This document shows positions 62,835 through 64,000 of a stretch of DNA of 64,000 nucleotides, piece by piece (the stretch's first letter is position 1; each line of letters starts with the position of its first letter). The translations under genes were made by a program, and so were the position numbers. The DNA is taken from the NCBI RefSeq assembly GCF_031198435.1, contig NZ_CP133548.1, positions 1 through 64,000 on the forward strand, given 5' to 3'. The stretch is from Pleionea litopenaei (GTDB lineage: Bacteria; Pseudomonadota; Gammaproteobacteria; Enterobacterales; Kangiellaceae). The notes beneath the pieces are model-generated. The model saw only the letters and a list, made by a program, of their open reading frames with translations, did no database searches and was not told the origin of the DNA.

Positions 62835-64000
62835 ATGGGATTAAAAATGAAACAATCAAAGGAAATGCCGAGCACGCAGCGTTTGGATGATGGCGAAATG
62901 AGGCCATCGGATTCAAATACCGTTAAACCGGCTTATAATACCGTTAAACCGGCTTATATAGTTGGCTGCGGTGGTTATTTACCCGGTTTACCGATAACCA
63001 ACGAGCAGATCCATCATTATATTGGGTACGTTACGTCGAAAAGCGAAAAACTAAAAAGAGCGACCTTACGAAAGAATGGTGTAAACACGCGACATTATGC
63101 GAGAGAGGCCGATGGCACGGTAACTCATTCAAACGCAGAATTGGCTGCTTTGGCCGTCGCTAATGCATTGCAAGATGCTACTTTCGATCCGTCACAACTT
63201 GAGTTTTTAGCCACGGCAACGACACAAGGCGATATGTTGGTTCCCGGACACGCAAGCTTGGTTCATGCAGCAACCGGTATTGACTCCCTGAGCTTAGCCT
63301 CGTTTCAGTCGGTATGTGCAAGCTCAACCATGGCAATTCAAAGTGCGGTGCACAGCATACAGTTAGGACAAACTCGTGTCAGTGCAGCGGTAGGTAGTGA
63401 GCTTTCGAGTGTTTGCTTTCAACCCAGCTTTTACCAGCCGTTCTATAATGAAGAAACGCCTGTCGATGAAGCTATGTCGCTAGAGTTTTTACGTTGGACG
63501 CTATCAGATGGTGGTGCGGCCTGTATTTTTTCAGACCGACCAAACCCCAATGGAGTGAGCTTTAAAGTCGACTGGATTGAACAGCGGAGTTTTGCCAACC
63601 GCGTTGAAAACTGTATGTATGCGGGAACGGCAAGCGCCAGCGATCAGAAGTACTGGCGGACATATTCATCACCACAACAAGCCTATCAGTCTGGAGCACT
63701 TGCATTAAAGCAAGATTTCGATTGTTTGTATAAGTTGTTTCCTTCTTGGGTTGGCTACTTTTGTGAACTGCTTGATAAACATCAGCTTGAGCCAACTTCC
63801 GTTGATCACTTTTTACCGCATTTTTCTGCTCAATCATTAGGTGATCATATGGCGCAGCTCCTCGATAAAGCGAAGGCATTGATTCCAAGAGACAAGTGGT
63901 TCAACAATTTAAACGCGATAGGCAACACGGGCAGTGCTTCTATATTCTTTATGCTCGACGGATTGAGAAAAACCAAAAAGCTCAGTCATGGAGAAAGCAT
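62835..64000 (+). CDS. Beta-ketoacyl-ACP synthase III-like protein, 3'-truncated by the window
   Basis: The frame is open to the right edge. Starts are possible at 62835, 62847 or 62865; none has a clearly spaced Shine-Dalgarno, so I take the first. After a 50-residue extension of low complexity, the KAS III/thiolase fold begins (YIVGCGGYLPGLPITNEQI). The catalytic Cys is residue 161 (SVCASSTMA), His is 329 (FLPHFSA) and Asn is 364 (IGNTGSAS). The product should condense or transfer an acyl group on an acyl carrier. Whether it serves fatty acid synthesis or a secondary pathway cannot be told here. Confidence 0.88.
   Translation, partial: MGLKMKQSKEMPSTQRLDDGEMRPSDSNTVKPAYNTVKPAYIVGCGGYLPGLPITNEQIHHYIGYVTSKSEKLKRATLRKNGVNTRHYAREADGTVTHSNAELAALAVANALQDATFDPSQLEFLATATTQGDMLVPGHASLVHAATGIDSLSLASFQSVCASSTMAIQSAVHSIQLGQTRVSAAVGSELSSVCFQPSFYQPFYNEETPVDEAMSLEFLRWTLSDGGAACIFSDRPNPNGVSFKVDWIEQRSFANRVENCMYAGTASASDQKYWRTYSSPQQAYQSGALALKQDFDCLYKLFPSWVGYFCELLDKHQLEPTSVDHFLPHFSAQSLGDHMAQLLDKAKALIPRDKWFNNLNAIGNTGSASIFFMLDGLRKTKKLSHGES
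62916..62957 (+). repeat. Perfect 21-bp tandem duplication in the KAS III-like gene
   Basis: Bases 62916-62936 repeat exactly at 62937-62957 and encode NTVKPAY twice. The reading frame is kept. Confidence 0.95.

Noticed and set aside
63562-63888. 108-codon - strand frame opposite the KAS III-like gene
   Set aside because: It is antisense to the catalytic region of a clear enzyme with Cys, His and Asn in place.

Overview
The window looks like a chromosomal segment of a moderately AT-rich, probably marine gammaproteobacterium. Pointers are a GlyGly-CTERM (rhombosortase-type) secreted metalloprotease, NtrC/sigma-54 control of an exporter, an AcnA-type aconitase, a class II fumarase and an RhlE-like helicase. 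I cannot name the genus. I recognise no rRNA, tRNA, CRISPR array, transposase or prophage gene.

Region 1 (1-21357) is the downstream part of a nonribosomal peptide synthetase (NRPS) cluster, all on the + strand. It holds a 5'-truncated NRPS (T-C-A-T visible), a seven-domain NRPS (TubC dock-C-A-T-C-A-T), a methyltransferase with a PqqD-like tail, a one-module NRPS (dock-C-A-T), a terminal NRPS (dock-C-A-T-TE) and two SyrP/AsnO-like Fe(II)/2-oxoglutarate oxygenases. A 3.4-kb stretch is almost identical in the first two NRPS genes, and the A domain occurs in a third copy. These repeats are much richer in G+C than the rest of the cluster. The three copied A domains share one Asn-like pocket. The fourth looks Gly-like. 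The last lacks the usual Asp that holds the alpha-amino group.

Region 2 (21358-28750) is the regulation and export block. A histidine kinase and an NtrC-type regulator run on the - strand, divergent from an HlyD-like adaptor, an ABC ATPase and a MacB/FtsX-like permease. The divergent gap carries a 16-bp palindrome and a very good sigma-54 promoter facing the transporter.

Region 3 (28751-45192) is rich in secreted and membrane proteins of poorly known function: a thioredoxin-like lipoprotein, a pair of paralogous exported proteins, a TPR membrane protein, a large metalloprotease, a possible Cys-loop-channel-like protein preceded by a tiny repetitive ORF, a cPLA2/patatin-like lipase, a cadherin-like repeat protein and a degenerate M23 protein.

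Region 4 (45193-64000) is mostly housekeeping: a frameshifted tricorn-like protease, a DEAD-box helicase, GST, VOC, GNAT and GNAT-nitrilase proteins, aconitase, fumarase, a broken MFS transporter, an acyl-protein-thioesterase-like hydrolase and the 5' part of a KAS III-like gene. Several intergenic gaps carry two to four copies of short degenerate tandem repeats with periods of 16-22 bp.
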